Origin: Cheiracanthium punctorium
Lineage: Eukaryota > Arthropoda > Arachnida > Araneae > Cheiracanthiidae
NCBI GenBank assembly: GCA_038373885.1
Contig: JAWZYV010013141.1
Span: forward strand, 682,001 to 746,000
Reading direction: 5' to 3'
Length of the DNA stretch: 64,000 nt
Shown here: one piece after another, positions 44,702-57,809 of the stretch
How the letters are laid out: the number at the start of each line of letters is the position of its first letter
Numbering within the stretch: position 1 is the first letter of the stretch
Program-made: the position numbers and the translations under genes
The notes under the pieces: model-generated
Databases searched by the model: none
Told to the model about the DNA's origin: nothing
The model's input: only the letters and a program-made list of their open reading frames with translations

Positions 44702-46560
44702 TTCACCGAAAATGTTCCAGAAACTGCCCTTGAAGGGAAAAAAAAAAAGTCTTGTCTTTCGTTTATTTATAGGAAGCGTTAATTCCAGTTAGTTAACATG
44801 TTATTCTTTTTGAATAGTGTTGTGACTCAGAAGATGCAAACTCCAGTTGTGGGTGCGATATAAATGCTCAACTAATTGCCGCTTTTCAGGAGAATTAGTT
44901 GAATTTTTCTACTCCTTGTGAGAGATTAATCTCAATGAAAAATTGTGTCTTTATATTGATACATTTTATATATAAAAAGATTTAGTAATTTAAAAAAAAA
45001 AAGAAAAGAAAAGCTTTACTTATGACCTTAAGCTGATATTACATGGACTTTACTGACAGCGACTTTGTTGAGGCAACAAGATCCTAGAATTTTCCTTTCG
45101 TTTGCTTGGCAACGAGTATCTCTTGAGTTTTTTGTTTCACGTAAGGCTCTTTAAATAAATACGCTTACAAATTTTTAAGCGGGTCTACTCTTTTGAGGCT
45201 CAATTTAGTCTAAAATTCATCTGCACGTCAAATAATAAAACTTTTTTGTTGCATCTAAATCGATCAACTAGAACGCAGTCTATTGATCTTCAAATTTTCC
45301 ATTGGATTACATTAGGATAAAACTATTTAAGTCAACTAGTAATAGTTTTTTCTCGAAAATACAAGCATGCAACATTAATTCATCTATTAAAAAATTAGAT
45401 TTCGGATTTGAAACTCCTTTCATACATATATTTGTTCACTTAAAATTCCCTTCTCATCGGGAAGTATTTATTAATTTATTTTATTAATCATACATCTGGA
45501 GAGATTACGAGTTAATTAAACATAACAACAGGGATTGAAGGTCTTCCGGTTTCCTTCATAATTGGCTTAATTTGGCCATATCATGCTACTTTTTTCTCTT
45601 GCCAAACTGAAATCGCCCCAAAAATTATTTCCTTGTTATAATTTACTTTTATAACTCACTATTATTCTGCAGAACTTTCGGATTTTCTTATCATATTCCA
45701 TAACTAGTATTTATCTAAGGTTTTTGAACCTTTTACTTCTGCTGAACGTTTGATCCCACCGCCGGCAGTTCTTTGAATTGCTCTTCCTGTTCGACGCGTA
45801 TATCGTTCAAATACTTCTGAACTTTTTTTCTGCCCCTTACGTATATATAAATAGAAAATTATTCCTCCCCTAACTTAGCCTCCAGATGATAGTGACATCT
45901 TCACCACACCCTCGACTGGGAAAAAAAAAAAAAGTGCATACCTTCATAGGGTTTCAATAGAACATTGTTTCTTATTCTTTTTTCTTTTTCAGCGTTTACT
46001 TTGATTGGGGATAAATTATTATGGCCTTTTCCCCCTTGCCGTTGGAACCTGATTATAAATTTGCTAGCTTGATTCGGTGAAAGAATTGAAATTGATAACA
46101 CCTCCTCTTAATATAATGTATATATTCCTACATTCCAGTGAGCATTGCGTCATGGAATTTTCACCTGACAGCTGGTTTCAGTTATTTTATTACCACATTG
46201 ATCGTGATTCTAAATAGGAAATGCTTTTCTTTGCATGTCCCGTCACTGATACTTTTTTTGATGTTGATAGGGGAAAAAATAAAAATCGATGTTCAATAGT
46301 TTTTTTTTTTTTTTTTTCTTTTACCTGAATACAATTATTAGTTCACTTAAGGTTATTTTATAGTCGATGCATAAATATTTATTACACTTCTGCTATAAGC
46401 AAAATTGCTCATATCAGTAGACTGGATGAGTTAATAGTAAATCCCGATGTAAACCGTGAGTTATGAGTTATAGATTGCAGATTCTGTTTTTTCAAAGCGC
46501 AGTTAGAGGGGGAGAACTGCTTATTTATTCTGATAAAATGTTCAGGCTCTCACAGAATAG
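44702..46560. other. no supported gene
   Basis: AT-rich. The short ORFs here have no domain features. Small A- and T-homopolymers only. Confidence 0.45.
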
Positions 46561-46800
46561 TTATGGCTCTCAACCTTTTTACACCTGCAGACCGGCGAAA
46601 ATATGAAAATATTTCAAGGACAGCAATAAATAAATAAATAGTATGCACACATATATAGATATTTTATTTTCTAAATTAATATACAAACACAATTCTCGAT
46701 GATTGATAAACATAATATAAACATTATAAGAAAGTTTAATTTCCGTGGAGAAAAAAATGTTTTTTTTTTCTTATCTTATTTTTTATTATGCACACACATA

Positions 46801-47468
46801 TGCAGGGTGTTCCAAAAGCACTGACCTAGCCTTTTATTTCTTAAATATTGATCATATATACACACAATAAATTACAGAATTACATAAAAAAGGTACCGAA
46901 TTTTGTGCTATCGATTTAAGTTTTCAGATGATTAAATCTAAATAAATATAAAATTTTTGTTTTTATTTGGCTGCTGTAAAGAAAAATTTGCCCAAATTTT
47001 TTGATGTAAACAAAATGTTCCCCATACATTAATGAAGTGACGTACAAAATTTAAGTATTTTATCCTAAAACATCTCAGTGGCATGAACATAAATATATCT
47101 GACATAAACCACCTTTCAATGGCTCTTGAAGAGAAAAAATCATATCAAATGATTGCATAAATACATAATTTTTCTGTTATTTGTGTTGTACAGCCCCAAT
47201 CTATTTTATTTACACACATCTCTGAGCCTTTTTAAGAACTGCAGAAATTTTTTACATTGCGTCATTATTGTGCAGCGGGCACATTTTACTTACTGGGAAT
47301 TCTTTTGTACGGGGGGGGGGGGGTATAAATATTTAAATTTTTATTTGGATTTAATCTCCTAAAAATTTAAATCAATATAAAATTCTTCACTTTTTGTGTG
47401 TGTTTGTGTAACTTTGTAATTTATTTAAAGAATAAAAGCCTAGGTCAGAGTTTTTGGGATATCCTGCA
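46801..47468. mobile_element. mariner-like MITE with TA duplication
   Basis: TA at 46799-46800 and 47469-47470. The ends tgcagggtgttccaaaagca and tttttgggatatcctgca, extended by ctgacctag / ctaggtcag, are inverted repeats of about 34 bp. Interior homologous to 25854-26496. A G13 run is at about 47310. 668 bp. Confidence 0.85.
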
Positions 47469-47470
47469 TA

Positions 47471-49031
47471 TATACATATATAGAGAGAGAATGGAATTTT
47501 TTTTTTTTGCACTTTGATTATATGCTTTCATATTTTAGCACTTTAGAAACCAACCAATAAGCTCATAAGATCATTTAAAGGTTATCTTGACCCCACCCTC
47601 TTCACTTAGTCCCTCATTGTAAATTCTTTTCAGCAGTAGTAGAGAAGTTGTGTCTCCTATAAGTTAGAATTTACTAGCATTCATACTGTTAATCTGTTTT
47701 CATGTGAAATTAAGATTAGCTCTGAAAATTAGGTCATAAAGTAATGTTTTTTTACATTTTTCTTATTGTAATAATTTCTGTAAAATGTCATTAGTATTCA
47801 AAATGATATTTGTGGGAAAGTTATTATTGAGTGCTTTTTTTTTTTTTTTTTCCTTTTCCAGTAAATGGGAAAAGTAAATTGAAGTTTTTTGTATAAATTA
47901 AGAAAGCCAGTAAAGCATTATATTTCTCTCTCTCTTTTTAAATTTATTTTAGTTTTATTTAAGAATTTTTTTAATTAGAGGTTATCTTAATCTTCAATTG
48001 ACTTTTATTTTAAATTTACAACATTATTGCACAAATTTATAGTATTTAAAAAAATTTCTGCTTGTATGTATTATTTTAAAAATTGTTTAAACTTTTTTTT
48101 AATGAATAAGAGCTGTTACAAAATCTCTAAAATATAAATTATGTTAAAATTTATTTTCATTTGAAAACTACTATAAATATTGAATTTGATTGAAAGAAAA
48201 AGTTCATACTTACCTGCGATTTTTAGTACTTCTGTTCATTATTACATCATCGTATCTTAATATATTAGTAAGAATAAGAAAATGAAAATTTTATGTAACC
48301 ATTATTTATTTCGTCTCTTTTAAGTATGTAATTCATGTGCTCTGCTGTAGGTTTTACATATAGAATTTTATTATTTATAGATTAGTGGTGATCAATAAAA
48401 TCAATGGATGAAGCTTTAATAATGTTTAATGTATTTTGTGTAAAATCGTAAGTAAATGTTAATCTAGCTATAAATTCTGATTAAAATCCTTGGTTGACCA
48501 TACATGTTTTATTTTCATTTTATTTTTTGCTACAGTGTACAAGTATACCAATAAGCTTCCTTAATTCAGTTCTTAAAACTTAATTCCACTTTCACTTTTA
48601 AATATTTTAGCATTGTCACCATATTTTAAAAGAATTTTAATTGTTACTTTTAAAGTAATTCTTAAAATTCTTTGCTTAGACATACGCTACTATGAGTATT
48701 GCCAAGTAAATGTGCAAGAAATTTTATTTCTGTTATTAATAAAAATATAAATATTGTTCACTGAAGATATTTTCTAAAATAAAATGTATGCATGTTATAT
48801 TAAAATGTTTTAGCTGATGTTTGTGCATAGTTGTGCAATATGATTAATGAAGAATTTTTATTTAATCACCCAAAATATTTTATTCATATTTATTCTTTCA
48901 TAAAATAAATGAATTTTATATGATGGATAGCTTCTGTATTTCACTACACTTTCAAGAGTGTTGTACTAGTATTTAATTTTCAGTAGCTTTATTGTTTTAT
49001 TAAAATTGATTTTTTTCTTCTTGCATTTCAG
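47471..49031. other. intergenic or large upstream intron of adducin
   Basis: AT-rich with T-runs and no recognised element. The last 20 bases are a strong polypyrimidine tract ending in the acceptor of the first coding exon. Confidence 0.6.
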
Positions 49032-49213
49032 TAGGAAAAGTTCAGTATGTCAAATAAGGAAAATGAGAATGAAGTGAAGGACGAACCAAAAAGTCCAGAA
49101 ATGTTTGATCCAGATGATCCAGAATGCCAACGGCAAATGTGGAGACCACCAGACATTCAACAAGATGTTCAGGAGATGGAGAGGCGTAAACGTGTAGAAA
49201 TTATTATGAATAG
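49032..49213 (+). CDS. hts: adducin (Hts), coding exon 1
   Basis: Adducin caps and bundles actin filaments and promotes spectrin-actin assembly under the plasma membrane. The exon starts after the acceptor ttgcatttcag with 15 bases of 5' UTR, so at least one non-coding exon lies upstream. ATG is at 49047. The 55 complete codons read MSNKENENEVKDEPKSPEMF, then DPDDPECQRQMWRPPDIQQD, then VQEMERRKRVEIIMN, and 2 bases of the next codon remain before the donor AG|GTATGT. The RPPDIxQDxxEMERRKRVExIM block is typical of adducin N-termini; the acidic leader is species-specific. Confidence 0.96.
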
Positions 49214-50170
49214 GTATGTTTAGAAAGTTTTTATTTGTAATATTGTATATTTAATAAAAATATTTCTTAGTTTTATTTGATCACGAATCACAACTTATCA
49301 TGAATTGCTTTTGAACAAAACCTGTTTTTCTTACCGGCTGTATTTTATTAAATAATGCAAAGCAATTTATTTTCTAACCTCATATATAATTAATATATTC
49401 TAATTGATCCCTTGAAAACGGGATGGCAGCACCAGTTCACATAGAGCATGTTCCAGATGATATTACATTTAATTTTTGGTCTTGTATGTGATGTTGGCCT
49501 CTGCATTCTATGTATTGAAGTCTACCGCATAAATAAGCATAAAATTTAAATAAATATTTGTAAAGTGAGATTTCTATGTACAGATCTGTAAATGTTTTTT
49601 AAAATAATGATCTAATCTTTTCTATTTATTTGCTTGAAAAGTGATAAGTTTGGATGTATAGTATCTGAATCCCCTCTCTCTTTATTCAAAGACAGCCTAA
49701 TTTTGTCCCCAAAATTTATCAAAATATTTAGACAAGTACATAATGCCAAATTTTTGCAATAAAAAATTTTATTTCTTTGAGGATTTTCTTAATAAATATC
49801 TTTTCAGAAATTGAATTATTTATGCTTATTATTATTTTTTTATAGGGATTTTAAGCTCTCTTTAGGTATTTTTTTATTTAATGAAATATTTCGAAAAAAT
49901 AATGATTTTAATGTATAAGTACAAAACAAGTATTTGCCAACTACTCCAGAATTTTTAGAATGCCTCTTTACAAGCGGTATGAAAGTTTCATGAAAGGCAT
50001 AGTACTCACCCCCCCCCCACCAAGTATGTAGTGCAGATTTAAAAAATCATCAAGTATAAGAAATATTGATCTCCAGAAAGATTTTGGAACTGTCTTCACT
50101 TCTTTTTAATTTAGGAAACAGTAAGGTGAATGTTCATATATGGATTTGTATAAGTATTATTGAGTAATAC

Positions 50171-51199
50171 AGGGCTGTGCCAGCAGCTCCAATTGCTCCA
50201 AATTGTGCCAAATCAATCCTGATGTGCCAATCTGCTACAAAAAGATCATTTTTGGGCATTTTTGCTCCAAATTTAGCAAAATTGCTACATTTTTAATTTT
50301 TCTATATATGTTTAAACATTTGTAAATCTCCTGAATTTTTACTAAAGTCATCACACATTCTAATTTCAATCTTTCTCTATTAATCTTTAAAATGAATATT
50401 TTTTCTTTGGCATCCCTTTGTTTAAACCTCCAATGCCTTAAAGAGTAAAAATTGACCTCTGTTTTAAATTTAATTTTATATAAATTTGTAATTTTTTGTT
50501 ACCAAATTTTTTTATTAGCTGCTGATGGTAGTTAACCCATTTGTGCCCAGATAGAGACTTTCTTTGATTTTTGCTAATACCAGTAATAATAGATAAATTT
50601 CTGATGTCAACTTCTTGAGCAAGGGATGATTTCTTTTAAAATCATTATGTATAAAAATTGAATTGACCCCATCCTACTGGGTCATGTTGAAATATTATGT
50701 GGAGTTGAGGTTCTATACTCGTGAATAAAGGCTAGGAAAAATAAATAACGCTTTCGACTGATAGCGAAAATGCCGTCCCAAAAAAGGGACGCTAGGCATA
50801 AATGGGTTAATATAGTTTAGTAAATATTGTATTTTTGATTTAAAATAGATATTTTGTATAGCAATATATAAAATAACTGACTTTTTTATTTATTTCATAA
50901 GCTCCTGACCCCCCCCCCCCAAAAAAAAAAAAAAACTGGTTTTTGTTATAAGCTAAGAGTTTTTAAGAACCTCCTTAATTTTCATTTTTTTTTTTGATTG
51001 TCATTCTTTAATGACTTTTCTCTTTCCCTCCAAAATAAATTTTGTATTTCAAAATTGACATTCTTATGCTCCAAAAGTGACTTTTTCTTGCTCCAAATTG
51101 CTCCACTAATCTGTTTTTCTTGCTCCAAATTACTCCAAAAATGTCTTGTTTCTTGCTCCACAAATTGCTCCAAAATTTAATTTCAGCTGGCACATCCCT
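50171..51199. mobile_element. hAT-like element in adducin intron 1
   Basis: Ends agggctgtgccagcagctcc and cagctggcacatccct, rich in attgctccaaa repeats near both ends. Flanks agtaatac (50163-50170) and ggtaatac (51200-51207) match 7 of 8. It carries a nested TTAA MITE and C10/A14 runs near 50920. The short ORFs across it on both strands (lots of EQ/WSN repeats) are translations of the tgctccaaa repeat. Confidence 0.75.
50536..50806. mobile_element. TTAA-flanked MITE (piggyBac-like), CCCATTTGTGCC type, nested
   Basis: TTAA at 50532-50535 and 50807-50810. Ends cccatttgtgcccag and ctaggcataaatggg. 271 bp. Lies inside the hAT-like element of intron 1. Confidence 0.88.
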
Positions 51200-51327
51200 G
51201 GTAATACTAATCTGTTCTAGTAGTATAACTTACGAAAAATTTTGTCTCATCTTTTTTAGTTTTATTTTGTTAAACTCATTCCGTAAATTTCTACCATTTT
51301 TAATGTGATTATTATATTATATTTCAG

Positions 51328-51622
51328 TCAAGTTTTTCGCGAAGAGCTGGAACGTATTATTGAGTCTCAAATGAGTGAAGGACACATAACTGCCAATATA
51401 GCTGCCTTTCAACAGGTTACAGAACTTTTATTGCCTCACAATTCTCGCACAAGCAGCTCAACTGTACGGTCTGGTGTTTGCGTTATTCCAATCAATGATA
51501 TTAGAGGTGTAGATGCTCTCAGGTATGCTAAAGGAGAAAAAGTTCTAAGAGCCAAACTTGCCGCTGTGTACAGGTTAATTGACTTGTATGGTTGGGCTGA
51601 AAGCATGTTCAACAGTATTACA
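51328..51622 (+). CDS. hts: adducin, coding exon 2
   Basis: Acceptor atttcag, donor ACA|GTAAGT; 295 bases, completing Ser-56 across the junction and ending in phase 0. It encodes SQVFREELERIIESQMSEGH onward through PINDIRGVDALRYAKGEKVL and RAKLAAVYRLIDLYGWAESM (to residue 154). PINDIRG...YxKGEKxLRxKLAAxxRLxDLYGW marks the entry into the class II aldolase-like head domain. The ORF reads on into the intron for 17 codons before a stop; that extension is intronic. Confidence 0.97.
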
Positions 51623-52175
51623 GTAAGTGGAAAAAATAACTATTGTTTGCTATTACTTATTTTACTGCTGTGAATGTGAGATGTTTAGTTCAAATTAATA
51701 TGGAACAATGTAAAACAGTTTGTATTAAAATTTTTTTAAGTTGTTTGAAAATATACAAGAAATTACTGCGAGAAAAAGTGTCAGTCTAATTTTTGTGCAT
51801 GTACTATGTAATATTTTTTTGTTAAAATACATCATTTTTTTACTGAAATAAATAAATTTGGAATTGACAGCTTAACTCAGTAATAAATTGTCTTTCCAAA
51901 ATCCATTTAAGGAAAAAAAAATAATAATAAAATATTGTTGCAGTTAATTTTGCTTACAGTTTTTCCCTGACAATTTTGACACCGATCTGAGTTTTCTTAC
52001 ATATTTTTCAAGGTGTAGTGCACGCTTGGTATATATTCAGTACTTGGCCAGGTAAAAAACTCAATCAAATATTTACTAAGCCCTCTATCAATATCAAATT
52101 TTTAAAATTTCATCCTTTTTAAACATTATTGAAGGCAAATGAATAAGCACTAAAGGATTTATGCAAATATAAATA

Positions 52176-52716
52176 CCGTATATTCCAGCGTATAACATAC
52201 ATCAGTAAATTTAGAAAATGTTACTGTTTTCAAGCAATTTCTGCTGTATAACGTACACCAAACTTTCTTTGCAAAAATCATAAACCCTCCTAAAAAAAAA
52301 AAATTCACTTTCAATAATTTGTCCTACTTTCTGCACTTTTCAAATGCAGTCATTTCTGATTCACTCTCTTTGAAATTCTAACAGCTCGTCCCCCAAAGTA
52401 CAGTATGAGGCAGGTCCAGTAAATATAAATGAGGCTAAATACAATGAACTTTTCATGTCATCTGACAGAGAAGATTGTTTGTTAGAAAATATATATTCTA
52501 AGTTTTTTTGTTTATATTGTTAAATATGTAGATAAATTCAATTAAATAATTGATAATTATTTTTTATAATCTATATTTTGTAATGTTTATGTAATTTTTT
52601 TTATATTAACCATTTTATATTCGGTTTATATAACATGCATACACACACACACACACATATATGAAAAAAAAGTTTTTTTTAAATGTAAAGCGTGTGCTAT
52701 ATGTCAAGATATATGG
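52176..52716. mobile_element. Tc1/mariner-type MITE in adducin intron 2, CCGTATATTCCAGCG ends
   Basis: TA at 52174-52175 and 52717-52718. Ends ccgtatattccagcgtata and gtgctatatgtcaagatata+tgg are imperfect inverted repeats. Internal (ac)n microsatellite near 52640. 541 bp. Confidence 0.75.
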
Positions 52717-54371
52717 TAATAATGTATAAAAATTTAAGTGTATAATATCATCCACCATTGCATATAGTTATCCATTTTTTCCAAAAAGAGTCCATTTTCT
52801 TTCAAATCTCCAGATCCCTGAGGTCTGCCTTTTTAAAGATCTTCACTCTGTTTTTATCTCCCTTGATATTTTATGTGAGTATTTTAAATCGTATGACTGC
52901 AGGTGGACTCCAATATTTTCCAACTCACATATGCCCACCAAGAATATGAATAAAGCAATTGAAACTAGATTTTGATTAGATGGTTGTTTTATTGGAAGTG
53001 TTGTGAAGCTGTTCTTATGATTTTAAAAAAATGTGTGTGGTCTAAATCAATTTTTTTTTAATATTTACATTTTTCATTTATTTTTATTACATGGTCTTAT
53101 CTGGGGTACTATTAATATCCTAGAATGTACTTCTGGGTCTAACAGGCCCTGATATATGACATAATAATTTGGCAAGACAATTATGTTAGTTTATTTGTTG
53201 TTCATTTGTTATTTTAGCACTAATGCACTGTTAACTTTAAAATGTAGAAAACTAATTTTAAAATCTGCTTAAGTGTAGAAAAACACTGACTACAGTTAAT
53301 ATTTTAAACTCTCATTTCAATCTTCATAAAAATTCAAAATATAGAGAGTGACAAGTAGTATTTTTGAATTTACTTTTTATTTTAAGAAGGAAAATTCTCA
53401 GCAGAAGTGCTATTTCCTATGAAATTGAAATTCAGTTTGAGGAGACTTTTTGGATTCTTCATTTGTAATTAAGAAGATACAATTTGATCCCCCCCCCCAA
53501 AAAAAAAATCTATTAAAAATATCATACTATTCTTGTCATATTTATTTAATTTGTAAAAAATGCAAGCAATCAAACAATCTTTGTTTATATTTTCTAACAG
53601 CAAAGTCATATTTTTACCTAAAGAATTTTGGAAATATATTTTAGTATTATTAGAAGCACAAAAAGTTTCAGGCAAAATGCAGTTCTCAAAGTCAACTCTT
53701 GTATTTTGTTTTTTCTTTTTTTAAATATTTTAATGAATATGTAATTTTGTTTTAAACATACTTCCAATATTATTTAAATCAAAGTAAATTACAGAAGACA
53801 TTGATTAATAAACAGTTACAGTAAAGCCCGATTATCCGTGAGCTGCGAGTGCCTGCATGAAAATTTTTTTTAATTATGCACCTAAAAAAAAGGAAAAATC
53901 AAAGCCAACAACAGGGAAAATAAAATACGCCCTACTGTTCGAAGGTCCAAAATTATTCACCTCAAGGACCCGAGTTGGCAAGTTTATGGATCCACTGTTC
54001 TTACAGCTCAGTGGTCTCAAAATCGAATAGTGAAAAAACAATAATTTCTTGTCCCCATTTTAGTTACTAGTTGTTATTTTAAAACTACAACTAAACTATT
54101 AATTGTTAGTTGAAAGTTCAACTAATAACTAGTAGTTTTAGTTGTATGGTCAACTAACTCTGCTCATCTAAATTAGTTTTAGTTGAATTGAAGACTAAAT
54201 CTAATTTGTTGGGAGAAAAAAAAAAAAAAATCTTATTTTATTTTTTTGCATATTGTTCAGTTGATAACTGTTATTTTATTCTAAAGTTACCAAATGTACT
54301 TCTGGCTCTATTATTAAACTGAATTTTGCATTTTTTGTACAGTTTTCTTAGTATAATTTATTTGTTTTTAG

Positions 54372-54602
54372 GTTCGTGTTAGCCAAGATCAGGAGCATTT
54401 TCTGTTACATCCATATGGACTACAATATCATGAAATCACCGCATCATCATTGTTAAAAGTCGACATGCAGGGTAATGTCATCGATCCTGGTACCACTAAT
54501 TACTCTTTCAATCGATCAGGATTCTGTCTTCATTCTGCTATTCATGCTGCAAGACCTGATTTAAAGTGTATCATACAAGTGCATCATCCTCCATGCATTG
54601 CA
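54372..54602 (+). CDS. hts: adducin, coding exon 3
   Basis: 77 codons, residues 155-231, phase 0 at both ends (acceptor gtttttag, donor GCA|GTAAGT). It reads VRVSQDQEHFLLHPYGLQYH, then EITASSLLKVDMQGNVIDPG, then TTNYSFNRSGFCLHSAIHAA and RPDLKCIIQVHHPPCIA. This is the core of the aldolase fold. At the position of the metal-binding HxH of true class II aldolases the protein has QVHH, so the first histidine is lost. Confidence 0.97.
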
Positions 54603-54832
54603 GTAAGTATATCTATATGTTTACAAGGGTATCTACTGGCCATGAAAATTATAAGTAAAAAAAGCAGGTCATGAAAGTCATGGAAAAGTTCTGAATTCCG
54701 ACCCCCATTTAAATACGTCCTTGCCTAATTGTACCAAAAAATTAAAAATCATTTGTAACCACACTCTATAGCAGTTTTCTTCCCTATTAGGACAGTATTC
54801 CTTTTTTCGACCAATTTTTTTTTTCTTCCCTC

Positions 54833-54869
54833 TTTCATTTTAAGAACAAAGAAAGTTCTTAAAATGAAA
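54833..54869. repeat. perfect 15-bp hairpin in adducin intron 3
   Basis: tttcattttaagaac, loop aaagaaa, gttcttaaaatgaaa. No neighbouring feature explains it. Confidence 0.85.
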
Positions 54870-55187
54870 TTGCTCCCTCTTAACCCTTTCGTCAGAAATA
54901 CTAGGGAAATGTTACACATTGTATAGAAGCATTTGTATACGTTTGCTCCTCCCTCATCTGCAGTAGGAAATTTTCTGTACAAAGAAGAATCTCACTTCAT
55001 AATTCTAAGTAAGAATTGTGTTCAACTGTTTTCCTCTTCAGTAGGGAATGACAGCAACTTTTCAATGGACATACTTTTATCTCTGCTATGATAGAGCTTG
55101 GGTGCAATAAGTGAAAGGTGTAAACGCTACTTTTATTGTCACATATTTAGGACATGAGCATAGTTGAATAATATTGAAAATGTAATA

Positions 55188-55860
55188 CAGTGAAACCTCT
55201 CTGAGCAGCTACCCCACCGTACCGAGAATATTTGGCTGCCCTGAAGGGTTTCATTTTCTATTATAAATAATTGCTATAATGCGTAATATAAACAAGTCTG
55301 ACACATATTCCTTATTGAAAATGAAATTTAAAACTTTTCTAAAGAGAAAATAGTGCTTTCTTATATTTTTTGAAAAAAAGATACAATTTGTGTTCGTTTT
55401 AAGTTTTTACTTTTCTCTGAAACAATCATTTTTTATTCTTTTTTTACTTTAAAAAGCAGATCTTTAACAGATTTATTTGTAACCGCTTCGGAATTTTCGA
55501 TAATTTTATCGATTTTCCCTAAAGTTGCTTGTGTTGAAAGCTTAGCTTGCTCGCCATTATATACATCGGGAAATTCTTTGTCAGATATGGAATGAGTGCC
55601 TGAAAGGGACAAAAATTCATTTGTAGTACACCTTCAGTGCCTGATTGTCCAGTTCCTCTCTCAGTTTCTAAGGGTGGTGCAATAGGGATTGGAATACAAA
55701 AGAGATAACAGATTCAATTCCAGTTATTCCTGGGTCTATATTCGACCATAAACCTGACCTTGAGTTTTTCTGCTCAAAATTAAAGCTGGAGTGAGTAAAA
55801 TTTCCCGGAAAATGAGATGGGCGATCCCACTTGATGGCCATTTAGAGGGGGTCAGGTAGC
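55188..55860 (-). mobile_element. Tigger-like element in adducin intron 3, right end missing
   Basis: TA (55186-55187) then cagtgaaacctctctgagca. Homologous to 21913-22627, where the other end is intact. On the - strand an open stretch reads EFLSLSGTHSISDKEFPD then VYNGEQAKLSTQATLGKIDK then IIENSEAVTNKSVKDLLFKV before a stop, probably the C-terminal tail of a transposase. Confidence 0.7.
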
Positions 55861-57521
55861 TTATTTGTTAAATAAATGTTTGTTTTGCCTTAAACCATTT
55901 AAGTTAGTGTGTTGATCTAACACTTGTGTTTCAGAAGCAACAAAATGCTATGCACTTTCTTTAAAAAAATTATTAGCAATCAGTGCTCAAATTATCAATA
56001 AATTTTATCATTGTTTTAATTTCTTAATCAATTATTTGTAAAACTATTAAATTTAAGTATTAAAAATAATATTTTAGTAGTATATATCCAGTTGTAATTA
56101 TATTTAGTTGCCTTTCAAAACCAGCAAAATGACGGTATGTCATATAAGGTCCTGAAAAATCTTTTAAGGTCATGGGATTTTGTTTTCCTGTAGTCTAGTA
56201 GACACCCTTGTTTTTCTTATTTTTTTAGTATTTTTGTTATGAGGGCACCACTTATTGTCATGTTAAATAATTTGTGTTATAGTACTTCCAAAGTTATTGT
56301 TTTATTACTCCATTGCCACGGATATAAATTAAATAATGTAATCATCAGACATGCCAAGTGTTATGATTTTAGCTTGAATCTCAGGCTTTTTGGTCATGTT
56401 TTGGGCCTCAGGATTTTTCTTCAATTTCTCAGAAGAGTATATTCCAAAATTGCAACTTAACTCAATTTTGAGTGTTCATTTTCTTATGCTCTATATTTAT
56501 ATAGAAATATGGTAAAAATTTTAGTTGTTGCAGATTAATAAAAGTAAATTCTGTGTCATGAAATTTGATTACTTCAAATAAGATACCTTCATATAATTTT
56601 AAGTGTATTTTGAAATTTATGTAGATTATACACTCAAGTTTATATGGACACGCATTTCACTTAAGAAAATTAACAAATTGTTATTGCATTTGCACTGATT
56701 ATACGTACATTTTATACTGAAAATGTGTACATAATAAATCAGGGTTTTTGACTTTGAAAAGCAGGTGATCTCAGTCTTTTAATTCCTCAATTTGAATTAT
56801 GAAAGATTTGAACAACTTTTTCAACTTAAACCAAGTTTCATATTGAAAACTTAGCACATCTGAAACATAAAAACAGGCGGGACATTGCTAACTTTGTCGT
56901 GCTAGTGCTGATTAATGTAAATATAAAAAAATAGACTTGAGGTAGCTGACCGTAGCATATTAGAGTGGTGCCCTCTTAATAGAAAAGTAACATTTTTTTC
57001 TTTTAACAATTCTAATCCTTCTGTACACTGGGAATTACTTATTCAGATTTTCTGGTCATCTTTTTAAGATATCTTTCTAAAATTGATGTTTTGCTGCTGC
57101 CAAAATCATCTTTATTACTCTGTGTAATTCTCACAAATATGCAAGGTGTTCTGAGTTAAAGTTGGTATTTTGAAACCTATAATATGAAAACTAGTAGATG
57201 AAATATTATCAAACTTGGGAATATAATAAAAAATGTCATAGGGGATTAAAAATTCCTCCTAGAGGAGATGATTGCATGCTTTGCTAAGGGAGTTGAAAAA
57301 TAAAGTGACTGTATTTTTTTTCATTGTATTTATTTGGTGTCAATACCTTAATATACATAGATTGTCTTCCTAAGTAGTGGTTTTCTTAATAATTCATGTA
57401 TTGATTTATTATTCAAGATATAAAATCCCATAGCCACTTTTTTATGGTACTTTAGAATTTGGCCGCTTCAGGTTATGGAAGTTTCAGAGTGAAACAATAA
57501 TAAATATTCTGTATAATTTCA

Positions 57522-57809
57522 CTCCTCTCGTGGCTGAGCTGCTATCGGATCATGTACTCTAATCGGAGGTAGTGCATGTAAAATCCATCGTAGCTCCAAT
57601 GTCCTCCATGTTTAATACTACCTCTGGGGGTTCAGATGGTTGGTCCCTCATCTGGAATCGGTTCAAAATTAGCGGACCCCAAGCTAAGTTGGTCTTCCTC
57701 CCACTGGGTCTCATTAAAATGGAAGCCGCCCCTTCCACCTATCGCCTTCCTATATGGGGGGATCAGGCACCGCTCAGCGGTTGCCAGAGGGCATTAGCAA
57801 CAACAACAA
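57522..57809 (+). mobile_element. tRNA-derived SINE in adducin intron 3
   Basis: A 13-bp target duplication ctgtataatttca (57509-57521, 57810-57822) encloses a body starting ctcctctcgtggctgagctg (tRNA A-box-like TGGCTGAGCTG). A degraded B box follows around 57569-57585 and the tail is (caa)n. The length of about 288 bp is normal for a SINE. The + strand ORF across it (81 codons) is not a gene. Confidence 0.85.

Noticed and set aside
50982..51193. Overlapping ORFs rich in EQ/WSN or CSK repeats
   Set aside because: They translate the ttgctccaaa repeats of the intron 1 transposon.
53820..54020. tacagtaaagcccgattatccg as a Tigger-like left end
   Set aside because: No convincing inverted right end with TA was found.
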